In this document: piece after piece, positions 16,310 through 26,365 of the stretch
Layout: each line of letters begins with the position of its first letter
Numbering within the stretch: the stretch's first letter is position 1
Origin: Olivibacter sp036959255
GTDB lineage: Bacteria; Bacteroidota; Bacteroidia; Sphingobacteriales; Sphingobacteriaceae
Direction: 5' to 3'
Length of the DNA stretch: 64,000 nucleotides
NCBI RefSeq assembly: GCF_036959255.1
Contig: NZ_JAWMTI010000002.1
Location: 558,001-622,000, forward strand
The notes under the pieces: generated by a model
The model's input: only the letters and a program-made list of their open reading frames with translations
The model's database searches: none
Told to the model about the DNA's origin: nothing
Position numbers and translations under genes: made by a program

Positions 16310-19300
16310 TTAAAAACCAACATTTAAAGTAAACAAGAAGCTTCTAACGGATGGATAAGTCATTCCGGCAAAAGCGTCCACATTAGAACCGCTGTTTGTT
16401 GTTGTACTCTCCGGGTCGAAACCCGAGTAATCTGTCCATAAAGCGAGATTGTTTCCTGTAACCGACAATTGCACACTCTTTATGAAACTATTTTGTAGCC
16501 ATTTTTGAGGAAGTCGATAGCCTAGCGAAACGGAACGAAGACGTACCCAAGAAGCGTCTTCTACAAAATTCTCGGAGACACCCCGATGGATAATTCTATA
16601 ATAACCATCGCCATAATCAAGTCCAGTAGCCGGGTCCACACCCTGACCGAGCCACACCTCCTTCGTATTGGGTGTTCCATCGGCCAATACGCCTTCAAAA
16701 ACCATATGATCATTTCTATTCTCCGTATATTTTGCCATGCCAAAGGCGGAGTAAAAGTTCGCCAATTGATTGTAACGCTCCTGCCCTACACGGGCATCAA
16801 TAAGAAAGGATAAAGACAGCTCTTTATAAGTAAAGGTATTGCTCCAGCCTCCAAGCCAACTGGGTTGTACATTACCCAGCTTTTTCTTATTGGCAACCGC
16901 ATCCAATATCGGAAAACCGTCATCACCAATCAAAAGAGGCCTATTTGGGTCAATTTCGTTTGACTGATCTAGCCCCTGCGCTATTTCATCGGGTGTATAA
17001 TAACGTCTCAATGCCCGACCGTATAAATCACCATAGGCTTCTCCCGGAATGAGCCACATGTATACGTTAGAGCTTAAATAGCCAAATTCGTTTCCTGCTT
17101 CTATTTGCGTTAAGTCCTCACGAAGTGATAAAACCTTATTTCTGTTCATTGAAAAATTCAGGCGCGTATCCCAGCTGAAATCATGGAGCTGGACGGGTCT
17201 GGCATCGATTGATAATTCGATCCCTTGATTGCGCATACTACCTGCATTAACCGCTGCGTTCACATAACCGATGCTTGCCGATACGGGTATCTTAATGATC
17301 TGATCTTTGCTTACGGAATGATAGTAGTTAAAATCGAAACTTAATCTGTTTTGTAAGAAAGCCATGCTTAAACCAGTTTCCCAAGTGTCCGTAAACTCTG
17401 GCTTTAAAGAAGCATCTCCCAACAAGGCCGGTCTAGTGAACCCGATATACCCACTCGGAAGACCTTGATAAGAATCAAATCCTCTGCTAGTAGAATAGGC
17501 TTCGGCATCCTTACCGATCCGGGCGTAAGAGAAGCGGAACTTGGTATTATCGATGAATTGCGGCAAGGATAAATGATCGGATAAAATATAGCTTAAGGTT
17601 GCAGAAGGATAGAAAAACGAGTTTCTCGGCGAAAGTAAAGACGAAGTTTTATCATTTCTACCGGTTACCGTCAAATATAGATAGTTTTTATAATTCAACG
17701 AAAGTTCGCCGAAGATTCCCATTAAACGATATTTTTCCTCATAACTCCTACTTTGGATCGTCTTCGCATTTTGCATCGAGAACCAGTCATAAATCGTCAA
17801 ATTAGATCCTTCCGTATTTTCTCGTCTGATGTAACGATCGTATAAATCATGCCCCAACCGTAAAGTGGCACTAAAATCGTCTGAAAACTGATGATCAGCG
17901 CTGGCGATGAACGTACTATTGATAGAACGGAAGTTTTGATTGTATACCCGCATAAAACCCAAGCCTGGATTAGCATCGGTTCCGTTTTCTTCTACTAAAC
18001 GTTCTCCCACCAAATCTCTAAATCCCAATGCGGTACCTAAACGATTATCGCGATAAGTATCTATGCCTGCTCGATAAGAAAGATTTAACCATTCAATGGG
18101 TTTGTAAGAAAAGTTGGCACTTCCGATAAACCGTAAAACATCATCTTTAAATCGATTGGTTTCAGCTACATATCGCGGGTTGGTCGTTGTTCCGTAAGAG
18201 CGCATCGTACCATTATCCTCTAAATAATCATTAATATCGTGACGTGGCGACCAATAAATTAATTGCTCAATGTATCTACCCGCATTACCTCGATACCCCC
18301 CGGAATTATTGACGCTCATATTGACACCGCCGTTGAACTTTTCGCTTAATTTAAAAGTCGTATTCAACCGAGCCTGATAATTCTTAAAATCGGTCGATGG
18401 CAGCACGCCATTTTGATTCAATTGAGACAAAGAAGATAGGAATGTAATCTTCTCAGAACCTCCTGACAAGGTCAAGGTATTCTTGAATTGAGAGCCTGTT
18501 TTAAAGGCATCTTTAACGTGATCATATAATTGGGCAGGATGCGTTGGATCAATAGCTTGTGCCTCGGCTACGGTTGGCCCCCAAGATGGCCAAAAGGACT
18601 CGGGATCGTATTCTCCTTGCCATCCTTGTGTATAGGTGTTTTGCAATTCAGGGAACCGTGCAACATTTTCAAAACCTGCTGTTCCTTGATAGTCAATTTT
18701 CAAACTTCCCGATTTTCCGGACTTTGTTGTAATCACAACGACACCATTGGCGCCACGCAAACCATATAGAGCGGTGGCGGCACCTCCCCTTAAGATATTG
18801 ATCGTTTCAATATCATCGGGATTGACGTCAACTGCTCTATTGCTCAATCCCCTACCTTCCGCGCCTTCTCCTTGAACAGAAGTGCTGTTATCCATCAATA
18901 CACCGTCTATGACGAACAAGGGCTGATTATCCCGTGCAGGATCTAGCGAATTAATACCTCGTATTTGAATCCGTGCCCCCTGTCCAGGAGCCCCTCCCGT
19001 GCTGCTAATAGTAACACCGGCCACTTTACCCTGCAACGCGTTCACCATATTTGGCTGCTTGTTATAAGTTAACTCTTCGGCCGTTACTTTTTGCGCCGTA
19101 TATCCTAAAGAACGCTCATCCCTTCGAATGCCTAAAGCAGTCACAACTACCTCATCAAGACCTGATGCTGTGGGACTTAATTTGATATCGATTCGTGTTC
19201 CACTTCCAACGGTGAATTCCGCGGGCTCCATCCCTATGTAAGAAAAGACAAGAACGTTCCCTGTTGTGGCAATTAGCTCATAAATACCCTGTGTGTTGGT

Positions 19301-19462
19301 TTGTGTTCGCTGTTCGGTGCCTTTGATGGTTACTGTCACGCCTGATAGGCCTTCGCCTGTATTTGCATCCGTAACCCTACCTTGGATGGTCTTTTCTTGG
19401 GCATAAACATAACTCGAACTGAGCACAAGAAAAAACAATAGAAATTGTCTTAATTTTTCCAT
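16310..19462 (-). CDS. SusC/RagA-family TonB-dependent transporter
   Basis: A 1050-aa outer-membrane transporter. A signal peptide ends at YAQ22. Residues about 25-100 form a carboxypeptidase-D regulatory-like domain, residues about 115-240 the plug (IQIRGINSLDPARDNQPLFV, then ALYGLRGANGVVVITTK), and the rest is a 22-strand barrel ending in VRSFLFTLNVGF. It heads an operon with susD, the S9 peptidase and the double hydrolase. A plausible job is energised import of oligopeptides. Confidence 0.95.
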   Translation of the reverse strand: MEKLRQFLLFFLVLSSSYVYAQEKTIQGRVTDANTGEGLSGVTVTIKGTEQRTQTNTQGIYELIATTGNVLVFSYIGMEPAEFTVGSGTRIDIKLSPTASGLDEVVVTALGIRRDERSLGYTAQKVTAEELTYNKQPNMVNALQGKVAGVTISSTGGAPGQGARIQIRGINSLDPARDNQPLFVIDGVLMDNSTSVQGEGAEGRGLSNRAVDVNPDDIETINILRGGAATALYGLRGANGVVVITTKSGKSGSLKIDYQGTAGFENVARFPELQNTYTQGWQGEYDPESFWPSWGPTVAEAQAIDPTHPAQLYDHVKDAFKTGSQFKNTLTLSGGSEKITFLSSLSQLNQNGVLPSTDFKNYQARLNTTFKLSEKFNGGVNMSVNNSGGYRGNAGRYIEQLIYWSPRHDINDYLEDNGTMRSYGTTTNPRYVAETNRFKDDVLRFIGSANFSYKPIEWLNLSYRAGIDTYRDNRLGTALGFRDLVGERLVEENGTDANPGLGFMRVYNQNFRSINSTFIASADHQFSDDFSATLRLGHDLYDRYIRRENTEGSNLTIYDWFSMQNAKTIQSRSYEEKYRLMGIFGELSLNYKNYLYLTVTGRNDKTSSLLSPRNSFFYPSATLSYILSDHLSLPQFIDNTKFRFSYARIGKDAEAYSTSRGFDSYQGLPSGYIGFTRPALLGDASLKPEFTDTWETGLSMAFLQNRLSFDFNYYHSVSKDQIIKIPVSASIGYVNAAVNAGSMRNQGIELSIDARPVQLHDFSWDTRLNFSMNRNKVLSLREDLTQIEAGNEFGYLSSNVYMWLIPGEAYGDLYGRALRRYYTPDEIAQGLDQSNEIDPNRPLLIGDDGFPILDAVANKKKLGNVQPSWLGGWSNTFTYKELSLSFLIDARVGQERYNQLANFYSAFGMAKYTENRNDHMVFEGVLADGTPNTKEVWLGQGVDPATGLDYGDGYYRIIHRGVSENFVEDASWVRLRSVSLGYRLPQKWLQNSFIKSVQLSVTGNNLALWTDYSGFDPESTTTNSGSNVDAFAGMTYPSVRSFLFTLNVGF

Positions 19463-19774
19463 ATCATTTTGTTTAGTTAATTAGGTGATAAACAGCTTAA
19501 ATAAACATTCCGTTCAAACTCTTCCTGTAGTGAAAAGCGAACGGCTATAAAAAATTAATCCCTTGATTTAAAATACGTTTATAATGGTAAGGCCAATTTA
19601 AAAAGAAATCTTTGGATTTATGCGTTTTTTGTAGTACTTTTTTTTGAAAACGTAAAATAACGCAAACAATCGCGATATACCGAAAAACTAGTAGAAAAAA
19701 ACCACAGAATATGCGTATAGCATAAAGAGAATGTTTGCCATAGTTTTATACCAATTTTTCATAGAGAAAACGAG
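19463..19774. other. Divergent intergenic region, susC and VWA lipoprotein
   Basis: AT-rich spacer holding both promoters. TAGTTTTA at 19741-19748 resembles a -7 box for the plus-strand gene but lacks a clear -33. I find no gene or strong palindrome. Confidence 0.5.
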
Positions 19775-20809
19775 ATGGATAAAACAACTTACTTAAGAAC
19801 CAAACTTGCTCTTTTTATTTCGATAATTTCTATCGGCCTATTGCTTTCTTGCAGTAAAGATGACAACAACAACCCAGACCCGGATCCCATTGTGGAACCG
19901 CTTAATGACAACTCTTTACCTTCCGCTGCGATACTAAATATTGGTGTTGTGGAGAAAACAGATGATCACGTAAAGTTCCGAATGGATTTGGCAGTTTTCA
20001 GGGATTCAAAAAATGTCGAAGATAATTTAAAAGCGACTAACTTTATTATCGATAGTCTATCAATCCATGGTTATACTTCCCTTTTCAATAATGACTATAC
20101 GCAATTAGTTAATGGCAGCAATACGGGAGACTATGCAGCCCTCATGTTGTTAGATCAAAGTGGCAGCATTAGTGGTACAGATCCTGAAAATTATCGCTTA
20201 GATGCAGCCAAAATTTTCTGTTCCAATCTTGGAACGAACAACCTCGTCGGACTCTGGTCTTTTGCTTATAGTAATTATAAGCAATTAGTTGATTTCACAA
20301 CAGATACTAGTAAAATCATACAGGAAATCGAAAAACTTCGCGATCAGGAAGGCGGTTCAACGCCCTTGTACAAGTCGCAGTACGAAGGAGTTACTTATGC
20401 AAAAGATAAGGCTTCCAAGCCAAACAAAGCTGTCCTTACCTTCACAGATGGTGAAGATACAGAATATGGATTAAGTGCAGAGGATGTCGTTAATCATGCT
20501 AAAAATCAGGGCGTAAAATTGTATAATATCGGTCTTGGTGACGTAAGTTCGGAATCACTGCTTAAACAAGCCGTAGCTACAAATGGCGGATTTATGTATG
20601 CGAAGGATGCGCGACAGCTGATCAGTATATTCGGAAATTTGGGTAAACTTCTAACGAATACAGCCATCTATTATCAAACTGAATGGACTATAAAGAGCAA
20701 AGGCAATGATAAAATTTTTTCGGGACAGGGAGAAATCGCGCACGAATTAAAAATTACTTTTCCTTATGGAGGAGAAATCACCGTTCCTTTCAGCTTTGAT
20801 TATGAATAA
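19775..20809 (+). CDS. VWA-domain lipoprotein
   Basis: A 344-aa exported protein. The lipobox ends LLSC26 and is followed by an acidic Asn/Asp/Pro linker. Residues about 120-300 form a von Willebrand factor A domain with the MIDAS set: LLDQSGSISG (DxSxS), the Thr of GGSTPLY, and FTDGED. Metal-dependent adhesion or protein binding is expected at the cell surface. It stands alone, divergent from susC, with a convergent pentapeptide gene after it. The partner is unknown. Confidence 0.85.
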   Translation: MDKTTYLRTKLALFISIISIGLLLSCSKDDNNNPDPDPIVEPLNDNSLPSAAILNIGVVEKTDDHVKFRMDLAVFRDSKNVEDNLKATNFIIDSLSIHGYTSLFNNDYTQLVNGSNTGDYAALMLLDQSGSISGTDPENYRLDAAKIFCSNLGTNNLVGLWSFAYSNYKQLVDFTTDTSKIIQEIEKLRDQEGGSTPLYKSQYEGVTYAKDKASKPNKAVLTFTDGEDTEYGLSAEDVVNHAKNQGVKLYNIGLGDVSSESLLKQAVATNGGFMYAKDARQLISIFGNLGKLLTNTAIYYQTEWTIKSKGNDKIFSGQGEIAHELKITFPYGGEITVPFSFDYE

Positions 20810-20838
20810 GATGATTTACGCTTCGCCAATTAAACAGC

Positions 20839-21411
20839 TTAGCTTATTTCAATATCATACTGTGCAAGCAACCCTACTATGCCGGGAAGAGCGAAACGGG
20901 CTTTCTTTAATTTGTTAACTTCCGGATTGATCACATAGTTAAAGGCGGTCCGGAAGTCTGCTTTTTCCAATATGCTCTGGTCAAATATAGCCCGACTTAA
21001 ATCGCAATGATCAAAGAGCGCCTGCGTAAGATTACTTTTGGTAAAATCTACTTCGCGCAAAAGGGTGTTCTTAAAATCTGTCTTTTTTAGATTGATCTCA
21101 AAAAAGGTGGAGTGATCTAAAATGCAATTCTCAAAACTCAATGACATACCAAAGGTATTGCACTGTTCAAAACGTAACCCCAGCATTTTACAATCCTTAA
21201 ACGTAACGTTTTGAAAACTTGTTTTACCAAGCTTTGCCAAGCTTATATTACAACCGATAAATTTACAATCTGCGAAACGGCTATTCGATAAGTCTACACT
21301 TGACAGATTAGCGTTTGTAAACGTGCAATACTCATATTCCCCCTTAACAAATCCGTCACTTGCAAAATCAATCCGCTCGAAATGCTGTTCTTCAAAAAAA
21401 TTCTGCGTCAT
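20839..21411 (-). CDS. Pentapeptide-repeat protein
   Basis: A 190-aa right-handed quadrilateral beta-helix built from A(D/N)Lxx-type repeats, for example CTFTNANLSSVDLSNSRFAD and KADFRTAFNYVINPEVNKLK. The C-terminal NPEVNKLKKARF motif is shared with Qnr/MfpA-like proteins that mimic DNA and protect gyrase. That function is not proven for chromosomal homologues. No signal peptide is seen, so it is cytoplasmic. It is a single gene between convergent or tandem neighbours. Confidence 0.88.
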   Translation of the reverse strand: MTQNFFEEQHFERIDFASDGFVKGEYEYCTFTNANLSSVDLSNSRFADCKFIGCNISLAKLGKTSFQNVTFKDCKMLGLRFEQCNTFGMSLSFENCILDHSTFFEINLKKTDFKNTLLREVDFTKSNLTQALFDHCDLSRAIFDQSILEKADFRTAFNYVINPEVNKLKKARFALPGIVGLLAQYDIEIS

Positions 21412-21531
21412 TTTCTACCTTCCGATTTCAAACCACCCATTCATGTTGGCCAATTAATTGCTCAAAAAATTATGCTTCTTTAAACAAGTGAACCAAGATA
21501 GAAAAATATCCTCTTATACGAAATGTATTGA

Positions 21532-23916
21532 TTATTCGTTTCTCAAACTCTTGACCGGATTGATGCTTGCTGCTTTAATCGTTTGCAAACTAACAACCAC
21601 CAGCGTAATCAACGTAGCTCCAAAGGCTGTAACAACAAACACCCACCAAGGCATATCCACCCGGTAATCATACTGTTGTAACCAATTATATAATAGATAA
21701 AACGAAACCGGTATCGCAATTAAGCAGGAAATCAGCACTAATAATATAAAACTATTGGAAAGCAGTTTCCATAATTGAAAAATACTAGCACCAACTACTT
21801 TTCTAATCCCAATTTCCTTCATTCGCTGTTCAGCAATAAAAGACGCTAAACCAAATACACCAAGACAACTGATTATAATTGCGAGAATGGAAAAAAAACT
21901 TGCTAATGTACCAATTCTTTCCTCTTGCGTAAATTTTGCGGCATATTCGGCATCGGCGAATTTGTATTCAAAGGGTGCATTCGGAATAACTTCCTTAAAA
22001 ACTGATGCGATATCATGTAGGCAGGACGCCGTGCTTTTATGTGGATTTAACCGCAGATTGATCCAATTCACATTTTCGTAGTTCATCAGGTAAACGGTTT
22101 GTTTAACCGGACTAAAAGGAGAGCTCATCACTAAATCATCAACAATACCGATGATTTGATAATCTTTACCGCCCCAACTTATGGCTTTACCAATAGGATC
22201 TTTAATTCCCATAAAGTTGACCGCTGCTTCGTTAATAACAATGGCGGAGGAATCTGTCGAAAACGCACGAGAGAAGTCCCGTCCACGATTGATCTTCCAA
22301 TCAACTGTTTTTCCAAACTCATGCGTCACCCAAATAGTGGCAAAATCGGTCGATAAATTGGGGTCTTTACCTTCCCAATCGAAACCACCTCCATTAGACC
22401 ATACGCCGGTAACCGGGCTGGAAGATTCTGCAAGTTCCTCAATGGCTCCGCGTTCTTTCAAACGGGTTCGTAAAACATCGAATTTCCCATAAAAATCAGG
22501 TGTCGCCATTAATACCATTAATAATCCATTTCTATCATAACCAACAGGCCGGTCTTTTGTATGTTGAATTTGACGAAATACAACGATCGTCCCTATAATT
22601 AAGGATACTGAAATCGCGAATTGTATTACTACTAATATTTGGCGGGGTATGCTTGCGAGCTTTCCTATTCTAAAGGTTCCTTTCAATACTTTCAATGGGT
22701 TAAAGGACGACAAATAGAAGGCGGGGTAACTTCCTGCAATTATTCCGGTGAATAACGTAAAAATGATCCCTAACGACCAAAACCAACCATTTGTCCATAA
22801 AATCGTCATGTTCTTATCCGCTACGCGATTAAACCAATCCAGCGATAACCAGGCGAGGAAAATAGAGGAAACAAAAGCAATAAGCGCAACTAAAATGGAC
22901 TCGCTTAAAAATTGTAAAATAAGTTGCCTTTTTGCGGATCCAACGGTTTTTCGGATCCCCACTTCTTTTGCTCTTTTTTCCGATCTGGCTGTACTTAGAT
23001 TCATAAAGTTAATACACGCCAATAATAGGACAAATACACCGATTAAGGCAAACATCTTTACATAACTTATCAACCCGCCAACAACTCTCCCCTCTTTCCA
23101 CTCATTTCTTAGGTGCCAGTCTTTCATGGGATGCAAGACCATTTTTGGTTCATAACGCCTGCTTTCTTCATCAACTCGATTAAACTTGGCAAATACAATA
23201 TTTTTATTAACGGCTTCAAAACTGGTTTGATCATTGATTTGCGCAAAAAGTTGGAAAGAATTATTCCCCCATTGTGTTTCCGCTCTTTTTATCCAAGATT
23301 CAGAATGAATATATAATTTCCAAGGTGCTATAAATTTTAAGTTCCGAAAGGTGGTATTGTAAGGTAAATCTTTGTATACAGCTGTTACCTTAACATCTAA
23401 TTTCTGGTCTATTTTCATGACTTCATTTACCGGAGCTTGTTGTCCAAAAAAAGCTTTTGCAGCACTTTCAGATAACATAATACTATTCGGTTCAGCCAAA
23501 CCATGTATGCTGCCTGCGATGATTTCCAAACTGAGCATTTCCGGCCCGTCTGCATCCATGTAAATACCCGGTTGACTTAGATTTTTTTCATGATGCGACA
23601 GAATGTGGCTTCCTTCCCAGGAGGCCATGACAACATGTTTAAAGTTATTTCCATAAGTTGTTTCCAATTCTTGTCCTAAAGGGAAAGGAATAGCAACACC
23701 GGAATATAGCTTACCGTTCCATTTCTGGGTATTTACGATTTGACCTATTCTTTGATAGTTTTTATGGTACTTGTCATAGCTCAATTCGTCCCAGACCCAC
23801 AGTGCGATTAGTATAAACACCGCGAGCCCCAATGCTAAGCCTACAATGTTAATGAAAGCCGATTTTCTATTTTTTAGCAAACTTCGCAAGGCAATACGGA
23901 AGTAGTTTCTAATCAT
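21532..23916 (-). CDS. FtsX/MacB-like ABC transporter permease
   Basis: A 794-aa membrane protein with the ATG at 23916 (MIRNYFRIALRSLLKNRKSA); an upstream TTG would fall inside the promoter. Two MacB periplasmic-core/FtsX units are visible, each with an ERxKEVGIRKxVG-type loop (SEKRAKEVGIRKTVGSAKRQ and AEQRMKEIGIRKVVGASIFQ). The ATPase is not encoded nearby. In Bacteroidota such permeases are often exporters or stress-response transporters. A sigma-54-like promoter lies just upstream. Confidence 0.9.
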   Translation of the reverse strand: MIRNYFRIALRSLLKNRKSAFINIVGLALGLAVFILIALWVWDELSYDKYHKNYQRIGQIVNTQKWNGKLYSGVAIPFPLGQELETTYGNNFKHVVMASWEGSHILSHHEKNLSQPGIYMDADGPEMLSLEIIAGSIHGLAEPNSIMLSESAAKAFFGQQAPVNEVMKIDQKLDVKVTAVYKDLPYNTTFRNLKFIAPWKLYIHSESWIKRAETQWGNNSFQLFAQINDQTSFEAVNKNIVFAKFNRVDEESRRYEPKMVLHPMKDWHLRNEWKEGRVVGGLISYVKMFALIGVFVLLLACINFMNLSTARSEKRAKEVGIRKTVGSAKRQLILQFLSESILVALIAFVSSIFLAWLSLDWFNRVADKNMTILWTNGWFWSLGIIFTLFTGIIAGSYPAFYLSSFNPLKVLKGTFRIGKLASIPRQILVVIQFAISVSLIIGTIVVFRQIQHTKDRPVGYDRNGLLMVLMATPDFYGKFDVLRTRLKERGAIEELAESSSPVTGVWSNGGGFDWEGKDPNLSTDFATIWVTHEFGKTVDWKINRGRDFSRAFSTDSSAIVINEAAVNFMGIKDPIGKAISWGGKDYQIIGIVDDLVMSSPFSPVKQTVYLMNYENVNWINLRLNPHKSTASCLHDIASVFKEVIPNAPFEYKFADAEYAAKFTQEERIGTLASFFSILAIIISCLGVFGLASFIAEQRMKEIGIRKVVGASIFQLWKLLSNSFILLVLISCLIAIPVSFYLLYNWLQQYDYRVDMPWWVFVVTAFGATLITLVVVSLQTIKAASINPVKSLRNE

Positions 23917-23938
23917 AATGAAGCTTTTTACCTGACAC

Positions 23939-23955
23939 AACAACAAATCTGCCAA
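23939..23955 (-). promoter_or_regulatory. Sigma-54-like -24/-12 promoter for the FtsX-like permease
   Basis: TTGGCAGA-N4-TTGTT on the minus strand keeps the -24 GG and the 10-nt distance, but has GT instead of GC at -12. It ends about 23 nt before the ATG. Confidence 0.45.
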
Positions 23956-24007
23956 CAGACAAAAACAGCTTCTTTAGATGAAAAAAGGCATCACCATTCA
24001 TTCGGGT

Positions 24008-24033
24008 GTCCGTTTTCGAACATTCATTGTTCG
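24008..24033. promoter_or_regulatory. TGTyCG/CGAACA inverted repeats between permease and dihydroxyacetone kinase genes
   Basis: TGTCCG-TTTT-CGAACA followed by TTCAT and TGTTCG gives three half sites; CGAACA-N5-TGTTCG (24017-24033) is perfect. It lies roughly 60-80 nt upstream of the sigma-54-like box, a usual place for an activator site. Confidence 0.45.
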
Positions 24034-24172
24034 GTTATGATTTCGTTTTCCACTTGTTGACCGCTGTTCTTCACAACACGAGCTTTGGTTTATTCGGCAC
24101 ATCAACTTCTACTAATGTGTTCAATAGATAAATATCCAAGAATTTCTTTAGTATCTTGTCAAAAAAATCGCT

Positions 24173-25798
24173 ATGAAATTCTTTATAAATTCGGCAGATC
24201 AAATTGTAAATGAAGCGCTAGATGGGGTATTAACCAATCCTACCTTAGCTAAATTAAACAACTTCTCCGAAATGCGTGTTATACTTCGCAAGGATTGGAA
24301 CAAAAAGAAAGTTGCCATTATTTCAGGTGGTGGATCGGGCCATGAACCGGCCCATGCCGGATTTGTAGGGAAAGGAATGTTAACAGCAGCCGTTTGCGGG
24401 GACATTTTTGCCTCTCCTTCCGTGGACGCTGTTTTATCGGCCATCTTAGCAACAACAGGTACAGAAGGATGTTTACTCATTATAAAGAATTACACCGGTG
24501 ACCGACTCAATTTTGGTCTAGCTGCGGAACAAGCACGAGCACTTGGTTATCAAGTTGAAACGGTAACAGTTGATGACGATATAGCACTCGGCACTGATGT
24601 AAAAAAAAGAGGTCTCGCAGGAACGTTGTTTGTTCATAAAGTTGCAGGACAGCTTGCCGAAGAAGGGAAATCGCTACAGGAAATTGTGGAGATGGCACAG
24701 CATGTGATTAACAACACCATATCCATTGGGCTATCGCTTACTGAATGTCAACACTTGGGGCAGGAGCCAAGCACGCGATTAAACGATCACGAAGCTGAAT
24801 TAGGTTTGGGTATTCATGGCGAACCTGGTATTGAAATCGTCCCCTATGCACAGGCGGATAAACTCATGGCACTGGCCGTGGCGAAGTTAGCTCGGTATTT
24901 ACCGCATAAGGAAGGAAAATACGCGATGATTTTCAATAATATGGGAAGTGTGAGCCCGATAGAAATGAATATATTGCTAAATAGTTTTCGAAAAACGGGG
25001 TTAGCTGATAAAATTCGATATGTAGTGGGGCCGGCAGCCTTCATGTCTTCGATCAACATGAATGGTTTTTCTATTTCCCTGCTTTCCTTAAACAAGGAGC
25101 TGGAAATCGCACTATTAGCGCCTGCCGCTCCACTTGCCTGGCAAATACAGGCCTTTTCGACACCGAGTAGTGTGCCACATCCAGCACTCCCGAAAACTAT
25201 CCCCTATAAAGCCTCCAGCAATAAACAGGTGGAGCAATTGATCAGGTCCATCGCCGAATTACTGATTGCGTCAGAGCCCGAAATCAACAAATTGGATGCT
25301 AAAGTTGGAGACGGGGATGCGGGCTCTACATTTGCCCAAGCAGGAAAGCGCCTATTATCGGTCTTAAATCAATTACCACTAAATAATCCGGAAAAATTGC
25401 TATCAAGTATTGGACGGATCTTATCGAGAGACGCAGGGGGCTCAAGCGGCGTTCTTTTATCCATTCTTTTCACCGCCTCAGGAAATGCCTATTCAACCGA
25501 GCAAGACTTGGGGCAAGCGTTTCTGCAAGGTTTGAAAAAGATGAGCACCTATGGTGGCGCTCGAGTAGGTGATCGCACCATGATCGATGCCTTGCAACCG
25601 GCATTCGAGGCATTGGCTCAGCAAAAAAGTCTTCGAGAAGTAGCCAAGCAGGCTCGACAAGGTGCTGACGGGACCAAAAACATAGTGAAAACAAAATTCG
25701 GTCGTTCGGCATATTTACCAGAGTCCATACTAAAAAGCATTCCTGATCCCGGCGCAGAAATCATCGCGCGTATATTTGAACGAATCGCTGCTTTTTAG
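24173..25798 (+). CDS. ATP-dependent dihydroxyacetone kinase (DhaK-DhaL fusion)
   Basis: A 541-aa enzyme that phosphorylates dihydroxyacetone, and in some members other short ketoses, with ATP. The DhaK half (about 1-335) has ISGGGSGHEPAH and His215 in GLGIHGEPG, which forms the hemiaminal with substrate. The DhaL half (about 355-541) has Asp375, Asp380 and Asp382 in LDAKVGDGDAG, which hold the magnesium ions. Fusion of both halves is typical of the ATP-type rather than the PTS-type enzyme. A small unknown gene follows 13 bp later. Confidence 0.93.
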   Translation: MKFFINSADQIVNEALDGVLTNPTLAKLNNFSEMRVILRKDWNKKKVAIISGGGSGHEPAHAGFVGKGMLTAAVCGDIFASPSVDAVLSAILATTGTEGCLLIIKNYTGDRLNFGLAAEQARALGYQVETVTVDDDIALGTDVKKRGLAGTLFVHKVAGQLAEEGKSLQEIVEMAQHVINNTISIGLSLTECQHLGQEPSTRLNDHEAELGLGIHGEPGIEIVPYAQADKLMALAVAKLARYLPHKEGKYAMIFNNMGSVSPIEMNILLNSFRKTGLADKIRYVVGPAAFMSSINMNGFSISLLSLNKELEIALLAPAAPLAWQIQAFSTPSSVPHPALPKTIPYKASSNKQVEQLIRSIAELLIASEPEINKLDAKVGDGDAGSTFAQAGKRLLSVLNQLPLNNPEKLLSSIGRILSRDAGGSSGVLLSILFTASGNAYSTEQDLGQAFLQGLKKMSTYGGARVGDRTMIDALQPAFEALAQQKSLREVAKQARQGADGTKNIVKTKFGRSAYLPESILKSIPDPGAEIIARIFERIAAF

Positions 25799-25811
25799 CT
25801 ATGTTTGCTGC

Positions 25812-26054
25812 ATGGAACAAACACTAACGCACGCCTTATTGAACAAATTAAAAGAAGATGGTTTTACGGTTCTCTTTGCAGCAGGACAGAACCGGCTACA
25901 AGCTTGTATATTTGTACCTATCAACGTGGAGGTCGATGATTTCTTGCACCTAACAAGGCTACCCGAGTACCAACAAGATACCTTCTTCACCATCGAAAAG
26001 GCATTGCTTACGGAAGAAATTGAGCTTTCTAAACACAAAGTGATCATGGGTTAA
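25812..26054 (+). CDS. Hypothetical 80-aa protein
   Basis: Start MEQTL at 25812, 13 bp after the kinase, so it is probably cotranscribed. The sequence is soluble, alternating strand and helix (GFTVLFAAGQNRLQACIFVP, then VDDFLHLTRLPEY), with no metal motif. I do not recognise the family. Confidence 0.6.
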   Translation: MEQTLTHALLNKLKEDGFTVLFAAGQNRLQACIFVPINVEVDDFLHLTRLPEYQQDTFFTIEKALLTEEIELSKHKVIMG

Positions 26055-26365
26055 CTGTAAGGGGAGCTTTCAATTGCTCATTCAAATATAAGAAGCCTAT
26101 TAAAGAGAAAACATCCTAAAAAATCATGATTTTTTGATAAATCGATTTTGGGTTGATCCTTACCCCGACGTGTGTTACAAGCTAATTCCCCTAATGGTCA
26201 TCAAAACTTAATAATTACACATAGAAAGCCTGCGGGATTCTTTTCTATGCCAAACAATATGTACTTTGTACCAGTTAAATCTACAGCACCTAGGTGCCAA
26301 ATGGTAGCATTTAAATTAATCAACAATCAGAAGTTGAAACAATTAAAGCAAGAAAATTATCAGGT
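26055..26365. other. Intergenic region before NDH-2
   Basis: It contains a perfect 18-bp palindrome AAAAAATCATGATTTTTT at 26118-26135. The GTG-started frame at 26172-26369 is weak and not called as a gene. Confidence 0.5.
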
